In this document: positions 6,886 through 14,164 of the stretch, one piece after another
Layout of the letters: every line of letters starts with the position of its first letter
Position numbering within the stretch: position 1 is the stretch's first letter
NCBI GenBank assembly: GCA_044238435.1
Contig: JBIIDH010000033.1
Coordinates: 1 to 33,586 of the forward strand
Origin: VFMC01 sp044238435
Lineage (GTDB): Bacteria; Actinomycetota; Acidimicrobiia; Acidimicrobiales; Ilumatobacteraceae
DNA: 33,586 bases
Direction of reading: 5' to 3'
Position numbers and translations under genes: made by a program
The notes under the pieces: model-generated
Told to the model about the DNA's origin: nothing
Databases searched by the model: none
The model's input: the letters and a program-made list of their open reading frames with translations, nothing else

Positions 6886-7608
6886 TCAGTGGCGTTCGAA
6901 CATGGCCACGGTGCGCAGGCGGCGTTCGAGGTGGTGCTCGAGGGCGCGGTTGGCGTGCGAGGCGACCTCGTGCGTGGCCGGGCCGGCCGGTTCGGCCAGG
7001 GCCTCGTTGAGGCGACCGCCGAGCACCTTGCGCATCAGGTCGAGCGCGGCGGGCGAGATGGGATACCCGGTGCGGCACGCCCGGCACAGCACGCCACCCT
7101 CGTTCACGTCGAACGCCACCAGCGCGGCTTCTTCGCCACAGCGCACGCACGCATCGAGTTCGGGGCGCACACCCTCCTGGGCGAGCAGCTTCCAGTAGAA
7201 CGCCGCCACCACCAGCGCGCTCGGGCGCTCGGCCACCGTGCGCAGCGCACCCACCAGCATCCGGTACAAGTGCGGTGCCGGCTCACGTTCGAGCGAGATC
7301 TGGTCGACGGCCTCGAGCATCGCCAACCCGCTCGACAGGTGGTCGAGGTCGGCCACCAACGGGGCCAGCGACTCGACCGACTCGGCCTGGCTGACGATGT
7401 CGAGTTCGCGACCCTGGTACAGCAGCAGCTTCACATGACTCATCGGTTCGAGCCGGGCACCGAACTTCGACGTGGTCTTGCGCACGCCCTTGGCGACGGC
7501 GCGCACCTTGCCGTGGTGCTCGGTGAGGATGACGACGATGCGGTCGGCCTCACCCAACTTGTAGGTGCGCAGCACCACCCCCGTGTCGCGGTACAGCGGG
7601 TTGGCCAC
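6886..7608 (-). CDS. recO: DNA repair protein RecO
   Basis: RecO helps load RecA onto SSB-coated single-stranded DNA together with RecR in recombinational gap repair. The 240-residue product has the typical N-terminal OB-fold region (YRDTGVVLRTYKLGEADRIVVILTEHHGKVRAVAKGVRK), where the Gly-Lys-rich end of the strand pattern is diagnostic. It also has a helical middle and a C-terminal zinc site, CVRCGEE ... CRACRTG, followed by helical sequence. The start is GTG at 7608. It lies 13 nt after the stop of the cis-prenyltransferase-like gene on the same strand, so the two form an operon. The recO-uppS neighbourhood is conserved in actinobacteria, but here uppS itself points the other way and era is 17 kb off. 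Confidence 0.95.
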   Translation of the reverse strand: MANPLYRDTGVVLRTYKLGEADRIVVILTEHHGKVRAVAKGVRKTTSKFGARLEPMSHVKLLLYQGRELDIVSQAESVESLAPLVADLDHLSSGLAMLEAVDQISLEREPAPHLYRMLVGALRTVAERPSALVVAAFYWKLLAQEGVRPELDACVRCGEEAALVAFDVNEGGVLCRACRTGYPISPAALDLMRKVLGGRLNEALAEPAGPATHEVASHANRALEHHLERRLRTVAMFERH

Positions 7609-7621
7609 GAGATGCCCGCCC

Positions 7622-8170
7622 TCAGTCGAGTCCGCCGAAGCGGCGGTGGCGGTGGTGGAAGGCGTCGATCGCGTCGATGAGGTGCTGGGGTTCCAGATCG
7701 GCCCACGCCACCGGCACGTAGACCAGTTCGCTGTAGGCCAGTTCCCACACCAGGCTCTCGGGCAGGCGGGTACCGGTGTCGAGCACCAGCACCAGGTCGG
7801 GCTCGGTGGCTGCCGGCGCCAGCAGTGCCGTGGCTACGGCCGACTCGGTGAGGTGGTTGGTCTCGGCCAACTTGCGCAGGGCCACCACCAACCGTTCACG
7901 ACCGTCGGCGGTGGGGTCGACGATGACCACGCAGCCGTCGCGCTCGACCACGTCGTGGTGTACGGGCCGCGCCGACTCGGCATCGGCGCCACGCTCGAAC
8001 GGGCGCAGCGTGAGCCACGACGCACCGGCGTGCGCAGCCACGGCCCCGAGCGTGTCGATCCGTTCGCTCCAGCGTTCGGGGCTGAGCGCGCCCCATTCGG
8101 CCACCGTGCCGCCCACCACCAGGATGTGGCGCAGGACCGGCTGGTCGTCGGATGGCGCGCGGGTACCCAC
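7622..8170 (-). CDS. Degenerate cis-prenyltransferase-like protein, NgBR-like predicted partner subunit of UppS
   Basis: A 182-residue protein whose C-terminal half aligns by eye with UppS. PDLVLVLDTGTRLPESLVWE (124-143) matches the RTSGE...SNFLLWQ region, with the two Arg lost. AYSELVY keeps the conserved Glu (residue 148), and the end RRFGGLD carries the RxG motif (Arg177, Gly179). The N-terminus LRHILVVGGTVAEWG stands where UppS has HVAIIMDGNGRWA, so the catalytic Asp is gone, and no STENW motif is visible. It is about 50-60 residues shorter than UppS. Loss of the catalytic face with retention of the interface and RxG tail is the pattern of the eukaryotic non-catalytic subunit NgBR/Nus1. 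The start GTG at 8170 is set by the first family-like residues and a -10-like GAGAAT 6 nt upstream. It could instead be a decayed homodimeric UppS duplicate, but the frame is intact and the motifs retained are selective. Confidence 0.75.
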   Translation of the reverse strand: MGTRAPSDDQPVLRHILVVGGTVAEWGALSPERWSERIDTLGAVAAHAGASWLTLRPFERGADAESARPVHHDVVERDGCVVIVDPTADGRERLVVALRKLAETNHLTESAVATALLAPAATEPDLVLVLDTGTRLPESLVWELAYSELVYVPVAWADLEPQHLIDAIDAFHHRHRRFGGLD

Positions 8171-8176
8171 GGCCCC

Positions 8177-8182
8177 ATTCTC
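8177..8182 (-). promoter_or_regulatory. Putative -10 for the cis-prenyltransferase-like gene
   Basis: On the minus strand GAGAAT, preceded by TGT, ends 6 nt before the GTG at 8170. This predicts a leaderless transcript and supports that start codon, which has no Shine-Dalgarno sequence at a useful distance. Confidence 0.45.
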
Positions 8183-8263
8183 ACACGGCGGACGGGTCGG
8201 GCGGCGACACCGTGCCGAGCACGGCGGCGCGTCGGCAGCCGGTCCGACCGGGAACGGGCGCGG

Positions 8264-8269
8264 TAGGGT
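8264..8269 (+). promoter_or_regulatory. Putative -10 for uppS-dinG
   Basis: TAGGGT is a good actinobacterial -10. It ends 6 nt before an in-frame ATC at 8276 and 45 nt before the GTG at 8315. The same hexamer precedes the LLM oxidoreductase gene 7 nt before its ATG. Its TAG is also the last in-frame stop upstream of uppS. Confidence 0.5.
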
Positions 8270-8314
8270 GAGCAGATCGCTGCGAGTGCTTCCCCCGCCG
8301 AACGGCCTCTGCAC

Positions 8315-8962
8315 GTGGCCTGCATCATGGACGGCAACGGCCGCTGGGCCCGGCGCCGGGGCCTGGCGCGCACCGAGGGACACACCGAGGGCGAAGAGAA
8401 CCTGGCACGGCTGGTTCGTGTCGCCGTCACTCGCAACGTGGGTTGGCTCACCGTGTTCGGCTTCTCCACCGAGAACTGGGTGCGACCGCGGGCCGAAGTG
8501 CGCCACATCCTCGGCCTGCACCGCAAGTTGTTCGGTCGGGTGGAAGAGCTGAACCAGTTGAACGTGAAGGTGCAGTGGATGGGCCGCCCGTTCGACTCAC
8601 CCGATGCGAAGACCCCGCGCTACGTGCAGCGCGCCATTCGCAAGGCCATCGCCGACACGGCGGGCAACACCGGCATGGTGCTCACCATTGCGTTCGACTA
8701 CGGCAGCCGCGCCGAGCTGGTACACGCCGCCGAAGCCGCTCGGGCTGCCGGCGAGACCATCACCGAGACCTCCGTCGCCCGCAATCTCTACCTGCCCGAC
8801 CTGCCGTCGGTCGATGTGCTGGTGCGCACCTCGGGCGAACTGCGCATCTCGAACTTCATGCTGTGGCAGATCGCCGGGGCGCAGGTGTACTTCACCGAGC
8901 GGACCTGGCCCGAGTTCGACGCTGCCGAACTCGACGCCGCCCTGGCGCTCGCCGGTTCGTGA
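8315..8962 (+). CDS. uppS: Undecaprenyl diphosphate synthase catalytic subunit, lacking C-terminal RxG tail
   Basis: Condenses isopentenyl diphosphate units onto farnesyl diphosphate to make the C55 lipid carrier for peptidoglycan. From the GTG at 8315 the product has 215 residues. It has the catalytic IMDGNGRWARRRG (Asp6), FGFSTENW, the TAGNTGMVLTIAFDYGSRAE region and RTSGELRISNFMLWQ with both substrate-binding Arg. Two things are odd. The AYAELYF Glu is Gln here (AGAQVYF, Gln190), and the protein stops at ALALAGS without the usual RxRRFGG tail. Both missing elements are present in the divergent neighbour at 7622-8170. The GTG start leaves only five residues before the Asp and drops the conserved PLHVA, which is encoded in frame just upstream (8306-8320). 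The true start may therefore be the ATC at 8276. dinG follows 13 nt later. Confidence 0.93.
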   Translation: MACIMDGNGRWARRRGLARTEGHTEGEENLARLVRVAVTRNVGWLTVFGFSTENWVRPRAEVRHILGLHRKLFGRVEELNQLNVKVQWMGRPFDSPDAKTPRYVQRAIRKAIADTAGNTGMVLTIAFDYGSRAELVHAAEAARAAGETITETSVARNLYLPDLPSVDVLVRTSGELRISNFMLWQIAGAQVYFTERTWPEFDAAELDAALALAGS

Positions 8963-8975
8963 CCGGCGCCCGTCG

Positions 8976-10844
8976 ATGAACCTCGCCAGTACCCTCGCCA
9001 CGGTCACGTCCGCGCTCCCCGCCGCGGAGGACCGACCCGGGCAGCGCCAGATGGCCGAGGCCATCGAACGCGCCCTGGCCAGCGGACGTCACCTCATCGT
9101 CGCTGCCGGTACGGGAACTGGCAAGACCATCGGCTACCTGGTGCCTGCCGTGCTGGCGGGCAAGCGAGTGGTGGTGGCCACCGCCACCAAGGCACTGCAG
9201 GACCAGCTCGCCGGCAAGGACCTGCCGTTCCTCACCGAGCACCTCCCCCAGCCCTTCGACTGGGCGGTGTTGAAGGGCCGCAGCAACTACCTGTGCCTGC
9301 AGCGCCTGCGCGAACTCGACACACCCAACGACGGGCAGTTGGAGATCGACGAGTTCGCCCCCACCACCAAGGTGGAGATCAAGCGGCTCGCCACATGGGC
9401 CGCCTCGTCGCCCACCGGCGACCTGGCCGAACTCGACTGGGCCCCCACCGATGCCGCCACCCGGGCCGTCACCGTGAGCGGCGACGAGTGCCCGGGCCGC
9501 ACCCGCTGCCCGATGGGCGAGGTGTGCTTCGCCGAGCAGGCCCGGGCCCGGGCGGCGGCCGCCGATGTGATCGTGGTGAACCTGCACCTCTACGGCCTGC
9601 ACGTCGCGAGCGGCGGTGTGCTGCTGCCCGAGCACGACGTCGTCATCGTCGACGAGGCGCATCAACTCGAAGACGTGATGAGCGACACCGTCGGCCTGCA
9701 GATCGGGCCCGGTCGCTTCACCACCGTGGCCGGAGCGCTGCGACGCATCCTCGACGACCCGAAGGTGCTCGCCGCCGTGTCGGATTCCGCAGGCGCCGTG
9801 CGCGACGCCCTGACCGCGCACGTGGGCGAGCGACTCCCCGACCCGCTGCCCTCCCCCATCCAGACTGCGCTCATCGACGGGCGCATGCGCCTCGACGGAG
9901 CCCTCACCGCGCTGCGCTCCATCTCCACCGATGTGGAGGATGCCAAGCAACGCACGCTGCGCGCCACCACCCTCACCTCACGGCTGATCGAACACATCGA
10001 CAAGACCATCGCTGGCCGCGACGACGACGTCGCCTTCGTGTCGGGATCGCCCGAGCACCCGCGGCTCGAGGTGGCCCCGCTCGATGTGGGCCCGACGCTG
10101 GAGGAGGGCGTGTGGTCGAAGCGCACGGCCGTGCTGGCCAGCGCCACCATCCCGTCGTCGCTCGCTGCCCGGGTGGGCATGAAGCCCTCGGCGGTCGATG
10201 TGATCGACGTGGGCAGCCCGTTCGACTACGAGCACCACGGCTTGCTCTACTGCCCGGTCGACCTTCCCGACCCGCGCTCGCCCCAGCGCGAGGCGAAGGC
10301 CCACGACGAGATCGCCGCTCTCATCACCGCCGCGGGCGGACGGACCCTGGCGCTGTTCACCAGCTGGAAGGCCATGGATGCTGCGGCCGCCGCCGTACGC
10401 GACCGGGTGTCGGTGCCCATCATCACCCAGCGCGACCTTCCGAAGAACGCGCTCGTGAAGGCGTTCTCGGCCGACGAGGCCACCTGCCTGTTCGCCACCG
10501 CTGGCTTCTTCCAAGGGGTCGACATCCCGGGACGCACCCTCAGCCTGGTCATCATCGACAAGATCCCGTTCCCGCGGCCCGACGACCCGCTGCTGTCGGC
10601 GCGCCGCGAACTGCTGGGCAGCAGGGCCTTCGCCGAGATCGACGTCCCGCGGGCATCGATGCTGTTGGCCCAGGCCACCGGGCGGCTCATCCGCACCGCA
10701 ACCGACCGCGGCGTGGTGGCAGTGCTCGACCCGCGCCTCGGCAAGGCGAGCTACCGCTGGGACATCGTGCAGGCGCTGCCGCCGATGAAGCGCACCCGTC
10801 ACCGCGCCGAGGCCGAGGCCTTCCTGCGCGAGATCACGACGTAG
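8976..10844 (+). CDS. dinG: DinG/YoaA-type Fe-S ATP-dependent DNA helicase
   Basis: A 622-residue superfamily 2 helicase of the XPD/DinG class, acting 5' to 3' on DNA at forks, R-loops or damage. Walker A is AAGTGTGKT (43-51) and the Walker B box is DEAH (226-229). Four cysteines suit an Fe-S cluster between these: Cys107 (NYLCLQ) and Cys172, Cys178, Cys184 (ECPGRTRCPMGEVC). Motif VI lies in QATGRLIRTATDRGVVAVLD near the C-terminus. There is no exonuclease domain, unlike Firmicute DinG. The ATG at 8976 is 13 nt after uppS, so it is probably in the same transcript. Its last 11 bases overlap the end of the convergent asnB gene. Confidence 0.93.
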   Translation: MNLASTLATVTSALPAAEDRPGQRQMAEAIERALASGRHLIVAAGTGTGKTIGYLVPAVLAGKRVVVATATKALQDQLAGKDLPFLTEHLPQPFDWAVLKGRSNYLCLQRLRELDTPNDGQLEIDEFAPTTKVEIKRLATWAASSPTGDLAELDWAPTDAATRAVTVSGDECPGRTRCPMGEVCFAEQARARAAAADVIVVNLHLYGLHVASGGVLLPEHDVVIVDEAHQLEDVMSDTVGLQIGPGRFTTVAGALRRILDDPKVLAAVSDSAGAVRDALTAHVGERLPDPLPSPIQTALIDGRMRLDGALTALRSISTDVEDAKQRTLRATTLTSRLIEHIDKTIAGRDDDVAFVSGSPEHPRLEVAPLDVGPTLEEGVWSKRTAVLASATIPSSLAARVGMKPSAVDVIDVGSPFDYEHHGLLYCPVDLPDPRSPQREAKAHDEIAALITAAGGRTLALFTSWKAMDAAAAAVRDRVSVPIITQRDLPKNALVKAFSADEATCLFATAGFFQGVDIPGRTLSLVIIDKIPFPRPDDPLLSARRELLGSRAFAEIDVPRASMLLAQATGRLIRTATDRGVVAVLDPRLGKASYRWDIVQALPPMKRTRHRAEAEAFLREITT

Positions 10845-12378
10845 TCGACACCCGGTCGTCGGCCCAGCGGGCCACGTTGGCCAGCAACAGCTCGGGCCGG
10901 GTGAGGTTCTTGGTGAGGAGGTGGTGGTTCAGCGCCTCCTCGTCGGAGCGCAGGAACTCGGTGGCCTGGGCACGGTGCGCCGCAGGGTCGAACCCGTCGG
11001 CCTGCGCCGCGTCGGCCAGCAGGTCGCCGATGCAGTTCTGCACCAGGTCGGCGATACCGCTGCCCTCGTCGAACTGCTCCTTCACCCGCCACACCAGGTC
11101 GTCGGGCAGCAGGTCCTCGCACGCCTTGCGCAGCACCCACTTCTCGATGCGTCGGCCCGAGTCGTCGTAGGGCAGCTTCAGGTCGGCCGGCACACGCAGG
11201 GCCAGGTCGATGAAGTCGGTGTCGAGGAACGGCACCCGACCCTCCACCCCGTGCCGCATGGTCAGCCGGTCGGCGCGCTGCAGGTTGATGTTGTGCAGCG
11301 TGTTCATCGAGCGGCACAGTTCGCGGTGCAGCAGGTCGAAGTCGTCGAACTCCTTGTGGAACCGGTAGCCGGCGAACAGTTCGTCGGCCCCTTCGCCGGT
11401 GAGGATCACCTTCACGTGCTGTGACGCGAGGCGGGCGCAGAAGTGGGTGGGGATGGCGCTGCGCACCACGTCGATGTCGAACGACTCGAGGTGGGCGACG
11501 ATGTCGGGTAACGCCTGGCGCACGTCGTCGAGCGTGATGACGTACTCGTGATGGATCGAGCCGATGTGCGCCGCTACCCGCCGCGCCGCGCGTAGGTCGC
11601 TCGAGTCGGCGGTACCGACGCTGAACGTGTGCAGTTCGTCGACGTGCTGGCGGGCGATGGCCGCCACCACGCTCGAGTCGAGCCCGCCCGACAGGAAGGC
11701 ACCCACCGGCACATCGCTCATCAGATGCGACACCACTGCCCGCTCCAGCGCCTCACGGACGGCGGCGATGTGGTCGGCCACCGGCGCGTGCTCGGGTTCG
11801 GGGGCGGGGATGGAGGCGAAGCGGTGGAAGCCGGTGCGGCTGTCGTACAGGAAGCCGGGCGGGAACGTCTTCACCTCATCGGCCCAGGCGCACAGCCCGG
11901 TGAGCTCCGACGAGAACGCCATCACCCGCTGCCCATCGGTTCCCGGACCGGTGCCGAAATACAGCGGCTTGATGCCCACCGGGTCGCGCGCCAGCACCAG
12001 TCGGTCGTCGCTCATCAGCGCCACGGCATACATACCTCGCAACTGCTGCATCGCACCCTTGTCGTGGTCGTCGAACAGGTGCAGCACGGCCTCGCTGTCG
12101 CTGGCAGTGCGCCACCGGTGCCGGTCGGCGAGCGCCGTGCGCAACTGCGGGAAGTTGTAGATCTCGCCGTTGGCCACGATCGACCACGAACGGTCTTCGT
12201 TGGCGATCGGCTGCACACCGCCCACTGGGTCCATGATCGCCAACCGGCAGTGGCCCAACGTACCGAGCGGACGCTGTTCGAGCCCCACCCCATCGGGTCC
12301 ACGATGGGCGATCGCCGCCCGCAACTGCTCGGCCAACGACCCGTCGGCCCGTCCCCACACTCCTGCAATCCCGCACAT
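10834..12378 (-). CDS. asnB: Asparagine synthase (glutamine-hydrolysing)
   Basis: Makes asparagine from aspartate with ATP and glutamine. The 514-residue product has an N-terminal Ntn-type glutaminase domain, MCGIAGVWG ... HRGPDGVG ... ANGEIYNF, whose Cys2 becomes the N-terminal nucleophile. The C-terminal synthetase domain has the ATP-pyrophosphatase loop SGGLDSS (230-236), TGEGADELFAGY and GVEGRVPFLD. The ATG at 12378 is used because the next residue is the nucleophile. An ATG at 12387, closer to the AGGAGG ribosome site, would add three residues that would need removal. It resembles E. coli AsnB in size and is shorter than the 600-plus-residue actinobacterial paralogues. It converges on dinG with 11 bases of overlap and diverges from the IclR gene. 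Confidence 0.94.
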   Translation of the reverse strand: MCGIAGVWGRADGSLAEQLRAAIAHRGPDGVGLEQRPLGTLGHCRLAIMDPVGGVQPIANEDRSWSIVANGEIYNFPQLRTALADRHRWRTASDSEAVLHLFDDHDKGAMQQLRGMYAVALMSDDRLVLARDPVGIKPLYFGTGPGTDGQRVMAFSSELTGLCAWADEVKTFPPGFLYDSRTGFHRFASIPAPEPEHAPVADHIAAVREALERAVVSHLMSDVPVGAFLSGGLDSSVVAAIARQHVDELHTFSVGTADSSDLRAARRVAAHIGSIHHEYVITLDDVRQALPDIVAHLESFDIDVVRSAIPTHFCARLASQHVKVILTGEGADELFAGYRFHKEFDDFDLLHRELCRSMNTLHNINLQRADRLTMRHGVEGRVPFLDTDFIDLALRVPADLKLPYDDSGRRIEKWVLRKACEDLLPDDLVWRVKEQFDEGSGIADLVQNCIGDLLADAAQADGFDPAAHRAQATEFLRSDEEALNHHLLTKNLTRPELLLANVARWADDRVSTTS

Positions 12379-12492
12379 CGTCGACATCGACCTCCTGTCG
12401 GCCGATGCTGACCACCACGCGGGAGTGTGTCAATGACCGCTCATCGACCGGGAAAGAATTGGAGTATCTGCACGCATTTGCCAGACTGTCGT

Positions 12493-13242
12493 ATGCCTGT
12501 TGCCGACAGCACCCTGCGCCGCGGTCTCGTCCTGCTCACCCACCTCGGCGGCGCCGACGATGGGCGCACCGTGTCGGAACTCGCTGCCCTCACCGGATTC
12601 GAGCGCAGCCAGGTGTCGCGCACGATGGGCACCCTCACCGACCTCGGGGCTGTGGTGCGCGACCCGCGCACACGCGCCTACCGGCTGAGCTGGTCGATCT
12701 ATGCACTCGCCGCCACGGCTGGGGACCCTGCGCTGCTGGCCGCCGCCCGACCGGTGATCGACCGCCTGGCAGCGGTCACCGGGTCGCCCGCGCACCTCAC
12801 CGTGCTCGACGGCGCCGAGGTGATCACCGTGGCCAGCGGGTTCCCGCCGTTCTTCACCGAGCGGCGCAACCCCATCGGCGAGCGCACGCCCGCGTGGTGC
12901 ACGTCGTCGGGGCGCACCCTGTTGGCCGGCCTCGACGACGACACGCTGCGCAAACGGCTCACCGGTGTCGCGCTCGAGGCCACCGGCCCGCATGCGCCCA
13001 CCACGCTCGACGACGTGATCGAGCGCACGGCCGCCACCCGCGGCATCGGCCCGGTGGTGGTGGTCGACGAATACGCGCCGGGCTTCATGGGCGTGGCAGC
13101 CCCGGTGCATCGCCCCGACGGCACCGTCGTCGCATCACTCAACATCAGCGGCCCCACCTGGCGGTTGGCGGGCGCTGTCAACACACTGCGTGCCGCGGTC
13201 GACGGCGCCGCCGGCGAACTCGACGCAGCGCTCGCCGCCTGA
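12493..13242 (+). CDS. IclR-family transcriptional regulator
   Basis: A 249-residue regulator. The N-terminal winged helix-turn-helix is visible as RRGLVLLTHL, then TVSELAALTGFERSQVSRTM and LTDLGAVVRDPRTRAYRLSW (to about residue 70). The C-terminal ligand-binding IclR domain follows, with TERRNPIGERTPAWCTSSGRTLLAG and the characteristic MGVAAPVHRPDGTVVASLNISGP. Family members control catabolic genes in response to small aromatic or acid ligands. Here the nearest candidates are asnB (divergent) and the acyl-CoA carboxylase operon downstream. The ATG at 12493 is used; an in-frame start at 12427 would add 22 non-conserved residues. No convincing operator palindrome was found in the 114-base gap with asnB. 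Confidence 0.92.
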   Translation: MPVADSTLRRGLVLLTHLGGADDGRTVSELAALTGFERSQVSRTMGTLTDLGAVVRDPRTRAYRLSWSIYALAATAGDPALLAAARPVIDRLAAVTGSPAHLTVLDGAEVITVASGFPPFFTERRNPIGERTPAWCTSSGRTLLAGLDDDTLRKRLTGVALEATGPHAPTTLDDVIERTAATRGIGPVVVVDEYAPGFMGVAAPVHRPDGTVVASLNISGPTWRLAGAVNTLRAAVDGAAGELDAALAA

Positions 13243-13262
13243 CACGCAGGGGGAGCCCGACG

Positions 13263-13964
13263 TCAGGCGGCCAGTCGCGGACGCACCTGGGTCTCGAGGA
13301 AGGTCACCATCCACTCGTGCTGCACCGGGTCGAAGCGGGCCATCAGCTCGTCCTGCTCCTCGCGGCCCTGTGCACCCGGCCGGTGGTACGGCGCCCAGTA
13401 GATCTCCTGCCAGCGACGGAACCCGACGGACGTGATCTCGGGATGGAACTGGAACGCCCACACCGACTCACCCTGCCGGAACGCCTGGTTCGGGAACGCG
13501 TCGGTGCCCGCCAGCAGTTCGGCGCCCTCAGGGATGTCGAACTGGTGGAAGTGCGACTGGCACACCACCAGGCCATCGGGGATGACCGACGAGCCGACCG
13601 GCGTGGCGCGCAGCGGGTAGTAGCCGAACTCGCAGCGCCCATCGTCGAACGGCCCCGAGGCCGCACCGAATGCGTAGGCGATGACCTGCGCTCCCTGGCA
13701 GAACCCCATCACCGGCACCTCGCGGCGCGCGCATTCCAGCACCCAGGCCGCTTCCATCACCAGGTTCGGGTGCTCGTGCGCGTCGGGGATGCTCTGCGGC
13801 CCGCCGTACAGCACGGTGGCCACCACGTCGCGGTCGACCTTCCCCAACCGGTCGCCCCGGTACGGATAGCGCCAGTCGCACTCGTACCCGTTCGCCGCGA
13901 ACCACGCCGACACCCGGTCGTCGCACGGCTCGTCGTCGTGCTTCACCAGAACCACTCGTGCCAT
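13263..13964 (-). CDS. Class I glutamine amidotransferase-like protein
   Basis: A 233-residue GATase1-fold protein. The catalytic triad is visible: Cys89 in the nucleophile elbow MGFCQGAQ, and His174 and Glu176 in FQFHPEI. The oxyanion strand YGGPQSI is also present. Free-standing proteins of this kind act on gamma-glutamyl compounds or are GMP-synthase-like domains without a partner; the substrate here is unknown. The ATG at 13964 (MARVVLVKHD) is preferred to 13970 because GGGGAGG sits 8 nt before it and only 2 nt before the other. The gene lies between IclR and the carboxylase operon, and faces the IclR gene with a 20-base gap. It may or may not be part of either unit. Confidence 0.88.
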   Translation of the reverse strand: MARVVLVKHDDEPCDDRVSAWFAANGYECDWRYPYRGDRLGKVDRDVVATVLYGGPQSIPDAHEHPNLVMEAAWVLECARREVPVMGFCQGAQVIAYAFGAASGPFDDGRCEFGYYPLRATPVGSSVIPDGLVVCQSHFHQFDIPEGAELLAGTDAFPNQAFRQGESVWAFQFHPEITSVGFRRWQEIYWAPYHRPGAQGREEQDELMARFDPVQHEWMVTFLETQVRPRLAA

Positions 13965-14126
13965 CTCCATGACCTCCCCGACGGGAGTGTGGCACAGGCC
14001 CGGTTCGCTGTGGAGCGAAGAAGTGCTCGAGTACCTGCTGCGACGACTGACCGCGTGCACATGCTCCACGCCCGGCTCGGGCGACCCACCGGCCATTCGG
14101 CTCCCTCGCCGCGACCGGGCGTCCGG

Positions 14127-14132
14127 TACAGT
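14127..14132 (+). promoter_or_regulatory. Putative -10 for the carboxylase operon
   Basis: TACAGT matches the actinobacterial TANNNT pattern. The start of transcription would fall about 14139-14141, giving a leader of only about 15-20 bases before the hydratase. The 190-base gap with the divergent amidotransferase gene holds no other clear element. Confidence 0.45.
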
Positions 14133-14140
14133 CGCCGCCC

Positions 14141-14164
14141 ATGGGGATCGGGTCATGTCGATGA
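14141..14164 (+). other. Possible 7-codon leader peptide MGIGSCR
   Basis: An ATG 8 nt after the TACAGT hexamer opens a seven-codon frame whose TGA (14162-14164) overlaps the hydratase ATG at 14161 as ATGA. If transcription starts at or beside 14141, ribosomes could load on this mini-frame and reinitiate on the hydratase. It could equally be chance in so short a stretch. Confidence 0.25.

Noticed and set aside
10834..10844. Overlap of dinG and asnB ends as a sign of a frameshift
   Set aside because: Both proteins are full length with complete C-termini; an 11-base convergent overlap is ordinary in dense genomes. The 26-base ligase/amidase overlap at 32791-32816 is the same.
12427..12492. Extra 22 residues at the N-terminus of the IclR regulator
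   Set aside because: They are not similar to the family and the helix-turn-helix region starts normally from ATG 12493.
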